Positions 19,932 to 31,095 of a stretch of DNA of 64,000 nt are shown piece after piece (the stretch's first letter is position 1; the number at the start of each line of letters is the position of its first letter). The position numbers and the translations under genes were made by a program. The notes beneath the pieces are model-generated. The model did no database searches. It was given only the letters and a program-made list of their open reading frames with translations, and was not told the DNA's origin. Source of the DNA: AP-15 sp963788085 (GTDB taxonomy: Bacteria > Pseudomonadota > Alphaproteobacteria > ATCC43930 > CGMCC-115725); the NCBI GenBank assembly GCA_963788085.1, contig CAWBFS010000009.1, positions 1-64,000 of the forward strand. The letters run 5' to 3'.

Positions 19932-20402
19932 GTTCGACCTCCCTTTGCTTAGCTGCTCGGATTTGGCTCTGCCTCTGCAGCGGCTTGCGCCAACCGCAGC
20001 TGCGAGCCTAGCCCGCAACCTAGGAGATTCCGCCGGTGGTGAGCAAGAGGTCAAGAGTTGTTGCCGGTAGTGATCTGCCGACGATGGCGGCGGGGTTGGG
20101 GCTGCCGTCTCGAGATCAGGTGTGGATATCCGACGCATAGCTGATTTTCGAGCTTGACAGGATCAGCCTCCTGCAAGTCTGTGTCTGCGAGGAAACCGAC
20201 GCAGAAGACGATTCCACCACCGCCGCACCCGTGGCGCCTCAGCTTCCTCTCTGATCTCCACCAGCTTGACGAATGCGACCTTTTCCTGCGTTAAGATTTG
20301 GTCGCCGGGGAGTTTCGATCTAGCCTCGACGTAAAACCGCAGGGTGCTGTCACGTCCAATCTCTTTAAGAAGCGGACGAATTACCAAGGAGCTTCAGGTT
20401 GC
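19932..20402. other. Intergenic region upstream of the PKS, no supported gene
   Basis: Between divergent GYD and PKS genes. A minus-strand 74-codon ORF at 20163-20387 has no recognisable domain and covers the PKS leader, so I do not call it. The last bases hold the PKS ribosome site AAGGAG (20386-20391). No convincing operator or riboswitch seen. Confidence 0.5.
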
Positions 20403-23400
20403 ATGCCTACGGAGAGTAACGACGTGGGACGAAACTTTCCCGTCGCCTTAGTCGGGTTGGCATGTCGGTTCCCGGGTGCCGCTGACCTCGAGGAATTCTG
20501 GTCGTTGCTCAAGGCGGGCAGGGACGCCGTCGGCGAGATACCCGACGACCGCTGGGACGTCGACGCGTATTTCCATCCTGACCCCGCCAAGCCTGGCAAG
20601 ATGTATACGCGCGCGGGCGGGTTCATCGCGGATATCGACAAGTTCGATGCCGGGTTTTTCGGGATTTCACCGCGCGAAGCTCGGCGGATCGACCCGCAGC
20701 AACGCCTCCTTTTGGAGCTGACCTGGGAGGCGTTGGAGAGCGCGGGCATCGTCCCGGAGACACTCGCCGGGTCGCAGTCCGGTGTTTTTGTCGGGATCTC
20801 GCTGTCCGATTACGCCGCAATGCAGCGCGACGAGCCGAACCAGGTCGATCCCTACGTCATGTCCGGCAGCGCGATCAGCAATGCGGCGAATCGAATATCG
20901 TATGTCTTCGACTTGCACGGTCCGAGCTTCGCTGTCGACACCGCCTGCTCATCGTCGCTGGTTGCGGTGCACGAAGCCTGCGTCAGCTTGTGGCGGGGCG
21001 AATCGAGCCTGGCGATCGCGGCCGGTGTCAATGCGCTGCTGTCGCCGTCAGCGGGCCATCGGTTTCTCAAAGGCCCGCATGCTGTCGCCAACCGGTCGAT
21101 GCCGCCCCTTCGATGCGGCCGGTGACGGTTATGTTCGGTCCGAAGGCGGAGCGGTTGTCATTCTGCAACCGCTCGCGCAGGCGATCGCCGAGAACAATCC
21201 GGTACTTGCCGTCATCGTCGGTTCGGGCGTCAATTCCGATGGCCGCACCAAGGGATTGGCGATGCCAAACCAAGCGGCGCAGGAGGCGTTGCTGCGCCGA
21301 GTGTACCGTGACGCCGGAATCGACCCGAGCGAGATCACCTATATCGAGGCACACGGGACTGGCACGAGCGTCGGCGACCCGATCGAATGCGCTGCGTTGG
21401 GGAATGTGCTCGGTGTCTCGCGTGCACCCGGCGATCGTTGCCGGATCGGTTCCGTCAAGAGCAATATCGGCCACCTCGAACCTGCTTCGGGGATTGCCGG
21501 GCTGCTGAAGGCTGTCCTGGCGCTTCGTCACCGTGCGATCCCCCGCACGTTGCATTTCACGAACCCCAATCCGCAGATCCCGTTCGAGGAACTCAATCTC
21601 TCCGTCGTTTCGGAATACACGGAATTGGCTCCGGGTCGCTTGACGATGGGTGTCAACTCGTTCGGGTTCGGCGGTACCAACGCCCATGTCGTCCTTCGCA
21701 GAGCCGGAAGCGCCGGCTTCCATCCCGGCGCAACGGGGCGCGGCAGACAGAAAACCGAGAGATCCGGCCGCTGCTGGTCTCGGCGCATGATACGCAGAGG
21801 CCCTCGAAAGTCTGGCCCTGCGCTACGCCGAATTGCTGCGATCGCCGGCGGCGCCTCCCTTACCGGCTTTATGTCGCAGCGCCGCCACCCGACGGACCCA
21901 TCACCAGCATCGGCTCGCTGCCTTTGGCCGGACCCACGGATGAATCGCCGCCCGGCTCGACGCATTTCGCAGCCGGCGAATTCGCCCCGCTCCTCGCCCA
22001 AGGGCATGTCCGGCACCCGCCGGCTCGACTGGCGCTGGTGTTTTCGGGAAATGGCTCGCAATGGCGCGGTATGGGGCAGGATCTGCTCGCCGATCCGTTC
22101 ATTGCTGCAGCGTATCGAGCGGGTCGATGCCGCGCTCCGCCCGCTCGTCGGATGGTCGGTTACAGGCGTCCTTCAATCGGCGGAACCGGCAAACCTCTTC
22201 GATCGAACGGAGATTGCGCAGCCGGCGCTCTTTGCGGTGCAGGTAGCGATGCTCGAATGGCTGGAGGCGCACGGGATCGAAGCCGACGCCGTGCTCGGCC
22301 ACAGTGTCGGAGAGGTGTCGGCGGCTTACGGGGCGGGCATTTTGTCGCTCGCCGAAGCTTGCCGGGTTATCGCCGAGCGCAGCCGAGCGCAAGGGCGCAC
22401 CGCCGGGACCGGCCGGATGGCCGCCCTCGGGCTATCGCCCGAAGATGCCGCTTTGGCCATCGCCCCTTACGGCGAGGCGCTGACGATTGCCGCCGTCAAT
22501 AGCCCCGAATTCGGTCACTATTGCCGGTGACGCGGCTGCGATCGACGCGCTCGGTGCCGAACTCGAGCCGAACCAAATCTTCTTTCGTCCCCTCGACCTC
22601 GATTATGCCTTCCACAGCCGCTGCATGGACCCGATCCGCGAGCGGACTGCTGCACCGGCTCGACGGGTTGACGCCGCGAGATGGTCGGCTGCGTTTTGTC
22701 TCTACCGTTACCGGCACAACGATCGAGGGTAGTCGGCTCGACGCGGAATATTGGTGGGACAATATCCGCAGACCTGTTCAGTTTGCGCCCGCGATCGAGT
22801 CGCTCAGGCCGAGGGCTTCAATGTCTTTCTCGAAATCGGCCCGCATCCCATACTCGACACTTATCTCCGCGAATGCCTGAAGACTGCCGGCGGCCGACGG
22901 GGTTTCGATCCCCACTCTGCGACGTCACGAGGCCGAGCGCGATGCGCTGTGGCTGGCGCTTGGGCGCTGCTATGCTGCCGGTGTCGCGATTGACTACGAT
23001 GCTCTCGACCCTCGCGAGTGTGCGTTCGTGCCGCTTCCTGCCTATCCGTGGCAGCGCGAGCGCTACTGGTTTTCCGATGATGAGCGGGAGGAAGTAGAGC
23101 CTCACCGAGCCGCCGCAAACACCCGCTTTTGGGCAAGCGCCTGCCAGCCACCGAGGGGATCTGGAAGAACCGTCTCGATCCGGCCTTGCTTTGCTGGCTC
23201 GCCGATCACGTCGTCCAAGACAGCATGGTCTTGCCGGGAACAGCATATATCGAGATGGCGGTGTCGTCGGTTTTGTCGACCCACGATTGCGGTGGGGTCG
23301 AGATCGAGGCTTTCGAGATCAGGCGGCCGCTCCTGATTGCCGCCGGCGCCGAGCCATCGGTCGAGGTCGGACTGTCGAGCCGAGGATGGCGCCTTTCGTT

Positions 23401-26400
23401 TGCGGAGCAGGCGACACCTCGGCAACCACGCTGCCGCCCGTCGCGGTCGCCCGTGCCGTACCTTTGGCGAGCGGCCCATCGGAACGGACCACCTCCGATC
23501 GAGGCGATCCAGGGGCGAATGGGAAAGCGGGTCGATGGCGCGGAGCTCTATCGTCGATTTACTGCTCACGGCCTGATCTACGGGCCGGCCTTCCAGGGCG
23601 TCGCCGAGGTATGGGCCGGCAAGAATGAAGCGCTCGGACGCATCGTCGCGCCCGCGGCGATAGACAGCCGAGATCGGCGAGTATCACATTCACCCGGCCT
23701 TGCTCGACGCGTGCCTCCAGGTCACCCTGGCGACCATTCCCGATCAGCTGGATGAGGAGGCCCGGGTCGTCTTTGTCCCGAGCAAGGCGGAGCGGATCCG
23801 TTTCTATGGCGGCGGCGAACGGATCGCCTGGTGCCATATGACCCTGGTTCAGTCCGCGGCTCGCTCGATCGTCGGCGATTTTATGGTGCTGGGACCAAAG
23901 GGGGAAACGATCGCCGAAATCGACGGCCTGCGCCTGCGTCGTGTCGATCTGGGTGGTCCGAGTGAAATCCCAGCCTATCAGTGGCGATATCAACTGCGGC
24001 CCTCGGCGCTCGAAGCTCTTGGCGCCGAGGATTTGCCCCGGCCAGTAGACGTTAGCGGCGCCTTTTGCGGCGACAAGCGATGAGCGCGAGCGCGATAAGG
24101 AGACCCGCGTGTTGCTCGATCGCGTTGCGGCGGCCTATATCGGAGAGGCGCTGACGAGCGTTTTCGACCGGGGTCGGTTCACTGTTTCGCAGCTCGTCGC
24201 GGAGCGGCGTATCGCGCCCCAACAAGAGCATTACCTCGGGAAGGTTCTTGCGTTCGTCCATCGGGCGGGGATGGCGGAGCACGATCAGGCCGAGTGGTGC
24301 CTCACCGATTTTGGACCTACAGCGGCACCGGAATGTCTCTGGCGCCACGCGATCGCCCGCTGTCCCGCTCACCTCCCCAGCCTGCAGCTGATCGCGCGCT
24401 ACGGTGCGGCGCTTCCAGGGATCCTGCGGTCAGAGACCGATCGGGTCGATCTGGTTTCTGCCGAGCGGGGCTTCGACGCGGTCGAGCAGCTCTATGATTC
24501 CGACCCGCTGTTCCGCAGGGCGAACGATGTGGCGGCCGGGGTGGTGCGACGGCTGTGCCAGATAATTCCGGGCTCCCGCCCGCTGAGCATCCTCGAGGTG
24601 GAGGGTGGGACAGGTGGGCTCACGGCGGCGTTGCTCGCGGCTCTGCCCTCCGATCGCGTCGAGTACGTCTTTACCGATCCGAGCGAGGCGGCGGTCGCGC
24701 AGGCGGAAGCGCGTTTCGCAGCTCTGTCTTGTCTTCGTTGTGCAGTACTCGATCTCGGCGAAGGACGATTGCCGAACAAGGTTTCGCAGTCGAGCGATAT
24801 GATCTGATCGTCGCCGGGATGACGCCCGCCGCCTAGCGGATCTTGACCGGGATCTCGCCGCCATTCGCGATTTGCTCAAACCAGGCGGGCTTCTCCTGCT
24901 GATGGTTCCGAAGGGACGCGGTTTTCTGGATGTCTTGTCTCGGGATGCCCGCCGATCACCTGGGCGAGGGCGACTGGGAGAGGGCCGCTCCTCCACGCCC
25001 GCTTTGAGGAGGTGCTTTCGCTCGGCTATGACGACCCGATCGCGCCCAGAGCTGTGCTGATCGGACGCAAGCCATCGGCGCCGTCGCGCCTGCCGATGCG
25101 CCGCGAAATCGATCTCGGCGACTTGGCTAATACTCGCCGATGACAATGCCGTCGATCCCGCGGCGACGGTAAGCCGCGCGCTCGATCGACTGCGACAGCG
25201 CGTCGTAATCGCTCAGGCCGGTCATTCTTTCGATCGTCTCGGCCTCGACCGGTTCGATGTTCCTTGCGCAGATGCGCACTCCTATAGCCGGCTCTTTCGC
25301 ATCCTCGCAGCAGACGGCGTCGGCCCGCTTCATGTTCTGCACCTGCGCGGAACCGCCGAAGGCCGCGCCGTCCGACCCGCTGACGGCCCAGCGCCATGGC
25401 AGTTTCGACCTGCTGGTCGCCGTGCAGGCGCTGATCGCAGCGGGGCTGGCGGCGTCCGCGCGGCTGACAGTCGTTACGTCGGGCGCAATGCCGATGCCGG
25501 ACCGGTCCGACGGATGCGTACGCCCTTGGCAAGCTCCACTTTGGGGGCTCACCCGTACGATTGCCAACGAACGGGCCGATATCTCTTGCCGGCTGATCGA
25601 TCTCGATCCCGAGGCGAGCGCGGTCGCGGCGGGTGAGGCGCTGGTCGAAGAGTTGCTCCACCGCGACGACGAGGACGAAGTCCTCTTGCGCGGTCGGGGG
25701 CGCTATGTGCCGCGCCTTACGCGGAGAATGGCGGAGCCCGTCTCGCGTGACGGCGGTGAGGAAACCGGGTTCAAATTGACATTCGCGCAAGGAGAAGCGC
25801 AGGAGGGTGTGGTCCTGCAGGAGATTGCGATCCCGCGGCCCGCAGCCGGGGAGGTTACCGCGCACGTCTGGGCGGCGGGTCTCAATTTTCGGGACGTCCT
25901 GCAGCGCATCGGGACTGCTGCCGGAGGAAGCGTTCGAGGGTGGGTTCGCGGGTGCGACGCTGGGCATGGAGTTTGCGGGCGAAGTAATTGCGGTTGGTGA
26001 CGGCGTCGATCACCTTCGCCCCGGGGATGCGGTATTCGGCATCGCCCGTGATGCGTTCTCGTCCCATATCGTTGCGCCCGCGAACGGTCTGTTCAAAAAA
26101 CCGGCGTCCATGAGCTTCGAGGAAGCTGCGACGCTCCCGGTCGCCGCCATGACGGTCTATTACTCGCTGCACCACCTCGCCCGATTGCAGAAGGGCGAGC
26201 GGATCCTAATTCACGGGGCCGCGGGCGGCGTTGGCTTGGCCGCCGTCCAATATGCCCTGTGGGTTGGCGCCGAAATTTTCGCTTCCGCAGGGTCGGTCGA
26301 GAAACGCGAGTTTCTCCGCCGGATTGGGGCGCACCACGTCGTCAATTCTCGGTCGCTCGCCTTCGCAGACGACATTCGCGAAATTACCCACGGCGAGGGT

Positions 26401-28039
26401 GTCGACGTGGTGTTGAATTCGGTGGCAGGGGATGCCATCCACAAAGGCCTTTCGATCCTGAGGCCCTATGGGCGCTTCGTGGAGCTCGGGAAGCGCGACT
26501 TCTTCGGCAATAGCAAACTAGGGCTGCAGCCTTTCCGCAATAACATCCAATTTTTCGGGGTCGATCTCGATCGGTTGCTGGTTGACCGTCCCGCTCTCTC
26601 CAAACAGCTTTTCGCCGAGCTCGACGCCGCTCCTCGATCAACGCGTTTTTGTCCCGCTGCCGCACCGGGTCTTTCCGATCGCGCGAGCCGTCGAGGCGTT
26701 CCGCTGCATGCAGCACTCGCGTCATATCGGCAAGATTGTTCTGGCGATGGAACGGGTCGATCGTGCGGCGATCGCCGCCGGTGACGACCCGAAACCGGGC
26801 TGCAACTTTCACCCGACAGCGAGCTATCTCGTCACCGGGGGCGCGGCGGGTTCGGCCTTGCAACCGCTGAGTGGCTTGTTCGGAAAGGGTGCCCGCCATC
26901 TCGCCGTCGTCGGGCGGAGCGAGACCACCCCGCCCGATGCGGCCGCGGCGCTCGAGCGCTTGCGGCAAGACGGCGCCGCGGTTCACGAATTTGCCGTCGA
27001 TGTTGCCGATGCGAGACCAGGTTGCCCAGCTGCTGCGTCGCATAGCAGCGCGATATGCCGCCACTGCGCGGTGTCATACACTGCGCGGGGGTGATCCAGG
27101 ATTCCAGTCTGGTCAATATGACGGAAGCGGACTTGCACGACGTCTTGCGACCGAAAATCGCGGGGGCATGGAACCTGCACCAGCACACGCTCGACCGGGA
27201 GCTGGATTTTTTCATCATGTACTCGTCGGCGACGACGCTGTTCGGCAACGAGGGACAAGCGAACTACGTCGCGGCCAACTCGTATCTGGAAGCTCTGGCC
27301 GACTATCGGCGTGGGCTCGGCCTGCCGGCGCTGGCGGTTGCCTGGGGGGCGATCGGGGATGTCGGGCACCTGGCGCGCAACGCTGCCGTGGCCCGGATGC
27401 TTGCTGAGCGGCTCGGCGTAAAGCTGCTCGCACCGGCGCGCGCGCTCGACCGGATGGAGCAAGCGATTCGTTCCGGAGCGCCGCAGGTTGCGTTGGCTGA
27501 AATGACCTGGTCGAGGCTCGCGATTTTGCCGGGCGTGGCCAAATCACCGAAATTCGCTTTGGTGCGAGAGCATTTTAACGACTCGGCGAGTGAGGGCACC
27601 GGCGGAGACTCTCGAGGAGTTCCGGGCGCACCTTGCTGGGCTTCCGCACGCTGAGGCAATTTCTACCGCCCAGCAGATGCTGACCAAGCACATCGCCGGT
27701 ATCGTCGGGATGGCCCCCGCGAAGCTGGCGGCCGATAAGTCCCTGCTCGATCTGGGCATGGATTCGTTGATGCTGGTGGAGCTGCAGCTGGGTTTGGAAA
27801 AGCAGTTCGGGATCGTCATCCCGACGCTGGAGCTGATGGACGCGACGACTGTGGCGAAGCTCGCGCAGCGCATCATCGATCACTCAGGAATCGGGCTGGC
27901 AAGCGCCCCGACCCCAACGGCGACCCATACCGTCGCCGATCGGGACCAACTCGAACCATCGGCCGAGCCTGAGTTCGTCGCTGCGCTGGGGCGGCTCTTG
28001 GAAGATGATCTCGATCGAGCAAAGGAACGCGCCCTTTGA
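20403..28039 (+). CDS. Iterative highly reducing type I polyketide synthase, KS-AT-DH-MT-psiKR-ER-KR-ACP (heavily frameshifted)
   Basis: About 2545 residues spread over all three frames with roughly two dozen single-base shifts. KS (20430-21700): VDTACSSS Cys at 20946, EAHGTGTSVGDPIE, KSNIGHLEPASG. AT (22030-22900): GHSVGE, Ser at 22303; YAFHS suggests malonyl-CoA. DH (23110-24050): HVVQDSMVLPG His and HPALLDACLQ Asp. C-methyltransferase (24060-25060): SILEVEGGTGGLT. Structural KR (25120-25760). ER (25770-26770): LIHGAAGGVGLAAVQ. KR (26790-27560): a compensated pair of shifts at 26836 and 26880 hides TGGxGGFG; Ser and Tyr are in MYSSATTLFGNEGQANYVAAN. ACP: LGMDSLMLVEL, Ser at 27764. No thioesterase. 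Starts at ATG 20403 with AAGGAG upstream. The domain order is that of fungal reducing PKSs. Probably one functional gene misread by sequencing. Confidence 0.88.
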
Positions 28040-29403
28040 CAAAAGCTGCAACGGCACTGCTCAAGTACTCTTCCTCCGACCAAAAGCGCGAGCTGGCCAA
28101 TCGCATGATGCGCCAGCGCGTCGCCCGTGCGCCTCTCGAACCGGTCGCAGACCCGACCGCCATCGAGGACGCGGCAATTCCCGAATCGCATTACCGCCTC
28201 GATCAGCATCCGGCTTATCTGAACCTGCTGGCGCGCATGGCCGAACTCGAGCCGCCCGACATCGGCGGGGTTCCCTATTTCCGCTTTCACCAGGGCCTCG
28301 TGCGAGACACCACCCGGATCGGCGAGCGCGAGTACATCAGCTTCTCCAACTACAATTATCTGGGGCTGTCCGGCCACCCTGCTCTGAAGGCGGCGGTCGC
28401 CGACGCGCTCGATCGCTACGGCACGTCGGTGTCGGCGAGCCGCATCGTAGGCGGCGAACGGCCCATCCATGTCGAACTCGAAGGCGCGCTCGCCGAACTT
28501 CTCGATACCGAGGCCTGTCTCGCCTTTGTCAGTGGGCACGGAACCAACGTCACGACGATCGCGCACCTCTTCGGGCCAAAGGATCTGATCCTGCACGACA
28601 AGCTGGTGCACAACAGCATTCAAATGGGCGCCCTGCTCTCGGGCGCCCGGCGCATCGCCTTTCGGCACAATGACTGGCAGATGCTCGACGATCTGCTGCA
28701 ACGTCATCGGCGCCACTACGAGCGCGTGGTGGTGATCCTCGAAGGGGTCTACAGCATGGACGGGGATTTCCCCGACCTGCCGCGCTTCGTCGAGCTGCGC
28801 GAACGCCACAAAGTCTTTCTGATGATCGACGAGGCGCACTCGCTCGGGGTATTGGGGGAAAGGGGTCGCGGCATCCGCGAGCATTTCGGGCTTTCCGGCA
28901 GCGATGTCGACATCTGGATGGGCACGCTCAGCAAGTCGCTCGCCAGTTGCGGCGGCTATATCGCCGGCTCTCGAGCGCTGATTCTAAATCTCAAATTCAA
29001 CGCCCCCGGCTTTGTCTTCAGCGTCGGCCTTTCGCCGGCCAATGCCGCGGCCGCGTTCGCAGCGCTCCAGGTGATGGCGGCCGAGCCGGAACGGGTCGCG
29101 GAGCTGCGCCAGCGTGCTGGGCTTTTCTTGGAACTGGCACGCGAAAGGCAGCTGCCGACGGGCTCCAGCAAGGGCGTCTCGGTCGTGCCGCTGATCGTCG
29201 GCGATACGAAGCGGTGCGTTGCTTTGACCAACGCCCTCTTAAAGCGTGGGATCGACGTGCAGCCGATCCTCTACCCGGGGGTGAGGGAGCGCGCGGTGCG
29301 GTTGCGATTTTTCATCAACGGTACCCACTCCGAAGACCAGATCCGTTGGACGATCGGCATCGTCGATGAAGAGTGGCGCCGCTTTGGCGGCCGTCCCGGG
29401 TGA
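28036..29403 (+). CDS. AONS / serine-palmitoyltransferase-like PLP enzyme (alpha-oxoamine synthase)
   Basis: 455 residues, intact. PLP fold type I: SNYNYLGLSGHPALKAAV, GTSVSASRIVGGERPIHVELE, stacking His in VSGHGTNVTT, Asp-Glu-Ala-His in LMIDEAHSLGVLGERG, and the Schiff-base Lys in MGTLSKSLASCGGYIAG. The family condenses an amino acid with an acyl thioester with loss of CO2. The TTG start overlaps the PKS stop (TTGA), so the two are translationally coupled, and with no thioesterase in the PKS this enzyme is the likely chain-release step, giving a 2-amino-3-keto product. An N-terminal stretch of about 75 residues precedes the core; an internal ATG near 28106 is another possible start. Confidence 0.9.
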   Translation: MTKAATALLKYSSSDQKRELANRMMRQRVARAPLEPVADPTAIEDAAIPESHYRLDQHPAYLNLLARMAELEPPDIGGVPYFRFHQGLVRDTTRIGEREYISFSNYNYLGLSGHPALKAAVADALDRYGTSVSASRIVGGERPIHVELEGALAELLDTEACLAFVSGHGTNVTTIAHLFGPKDLILHDKLVHNSIQMGALLSGARRIAFRHNDWQMLDDLLQRHRRHYERVVVILEGVYSMDGDFPDLPRFVELRERHKVFLMIDEAHSLGVLGERGRGIREHFGLSGSDVDIWMGTLSKSLASCGGYIAGSRALILNLKFNAPGFVFSVGLSPANAAAAFAALQVMAAEPERVAELRQRAGLFLELARERQLPTGSSKGVSVVPLIVGDTKRCVALTNALLKRGIDVQPILYPGVRERAVRLRFFINGTHSEDQIRWTIGIVDEEWRRFGGRPG

Positions 29404-31073
29404 ATGGCCGGACTGTCGGATCTTGGTATTGAAGAGGGTTCGGAGATGACGATCGACGCCTGCAAGGTGCTGATGATATTTCCGCGCTTCAATGCCGATT
29501 CGTTCTGGAATTACCGGGCGACATGCGAATTGACGGGCGCGCGTTATCCGGCGGCGCCGCTTGGCCTGATTACCGTCGCCGCCCTGCTCCCGCAATCCTG
29601 GGAGGTGCGGCTCGTCAATCGCAACACCGAGTCTCTCGCCGAGGCCAACCTCGAATGGGCCGATCTGGTGATGACCGGAGGAATGCTCTTCCAGCAGCCC
29701 GATACCCTTCGCATCATAGAGATGTGCCGCGCGCAGGCGAAAGCCGGTAATGGTCGGCGGCCCCGATGTGACCTCGACGCCGGATATCTATAGCAGCGCG
29801 AACTTCCGGGTTCTCGGAGAAGCCGAGGAGATCATGGAGGATTTCGTCGCTGCATGGCGGAGCGGAGCCGAGGAAGGTGTTTTTGAGGCGCCGATGGGGC
29901 AGACCGACGTCACGAGGAGCCCGACGCCGCGCTTTGATCTCTTAAAGCTGGAGCATTATCTCCACGTCGGCATCCAGTTCTCGCGCGGTTGCCCGTTCAA
30001 TTGCGAGTTCTGCGACATCATCGAGCTATACGGCCGAGTGCCGCGAACCAAGACGAACGAGCAGGTTTTGGCCGAACTCGACACTTTGTACGCGCTCGGT
30101 TATCGCGGCCATGTCGATTTTGTCGACGACAATCTGATCGGCAACAAAAAGGCTCTCAAGAAGTTTCTGCCGGATTTACAGAGTTGGCAGAACGAAGAAG
30201 AGCTTCCCGTTTGAGTTTTCGACCGAAGCTTCGATAAATCTGGCCGACGATTCCGAATTGCTCAGCGCCTTGGTAGCAGCGAATTTCTTTGGAATTTTCG
30301 TCGGGATCGAGAATCCCGATACGGACACTCTGGTCTCGATGCGAAAGAAGCAGAACACCCGGCGCAGCCTGCAGGAGAGCGTTCACAAAATCTATGATGC
30401 CGGCATTTTCGTATTCGCCGGCTTCATCGTGGGTTTTGACACCGAAAAGGGCAATACCGCCGAGGGGATGATCGAGTGCATCGAGGATACGGCGATCCCG
30501 GTGTGCACGGTCGGGTTGCTGTACGCACTGCCCACAACGCAATTGGGGCGTCGGCTGCTGCGCGAGGGGCGCCTCTTTCCGGGTTCTGACGCACCCGGCC
30601 CGCAGGATACGGGCGATCAATGCACGATCGGTCTCAACTTTGAAACAAAACGCCCGCGCCGTGACGTGCTCGCGGATTACCGGGCGGTGCTGGACGCAGT
30701 CTATGATCCGGCTGCCTATTTCGGCCGCGTGCGCCGTGTCGGCCGCATGCTCAGGTGCGGGAAGCCCAGGTTCAAGGCGTCGCTGCCGCAAACGTTGCGC
30801 GACCTGCGCTTGCTGGGCCGGCTGGTTTGGCGCTTACCGGATGCGGGTCCCGGAACAGCGGGGCAATTCTGGAAGAGCGTCCTCGACACCGCAACCCACA
30901 ACCCTCGGGCGTTGCGGTTTCTGGTGATGATGAGCGCCCTCTATTTGCATCATGGCCCATTCTCGCGCCAGGTGATCGCCCAAATCGATCGGCAGATCGA
31001 GGATATCGACCTTGGTCTCTGGAACGCCCCCCATCCGGCGCCAGCCGATGACAAAGCTCTTTCCGTCGCATAG
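29404..31073 (+). CDS. B12-binding-domain radical SAM protein, HpnP-like architecture (frameshifted)
   Basis: About 556 residues after two +1 repairs near 29748 and 30210. N-terminal cobalamin-binding Rossmann domain (VLMIFPRFNADSFW, AAPLGLITVAALLP, GGPDVTSTPDIYS), radical SAM cluster motif SRGCPFNCEFCDI (Cx3Cx2C), then FVDDNLIGNKKALKKFLPDL and GIFVGIENPDTDTL. A C-terminal domain of about 170 residues resembles DUF4070. Same domain layout as the hopanoid C-2 methylase HpnP; such enzymes methylate unactivated carbon. It starts immediately after the AONS stop, so it belongs to the PKS operon. The substrate could be the polyketide lipid. Confidence 0.85.
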
Positions 31074-31095
31074 GTCGCGATGCGATGTGGCGTCC

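Noticed and set aside
20163..20387. Minus-strand 74-codon ORF upstream of the PKS
   Set aside because: No domain, no ribosome site, covers the PKS leader region.
20403..28039. Reading the PKS as a decayed pseudogene or as several small proteins
   Set aside because: All catalytic motifs are intact and in the correct order once single-base shifts are bridged, and similar shifts hit unrelated genes across the window.
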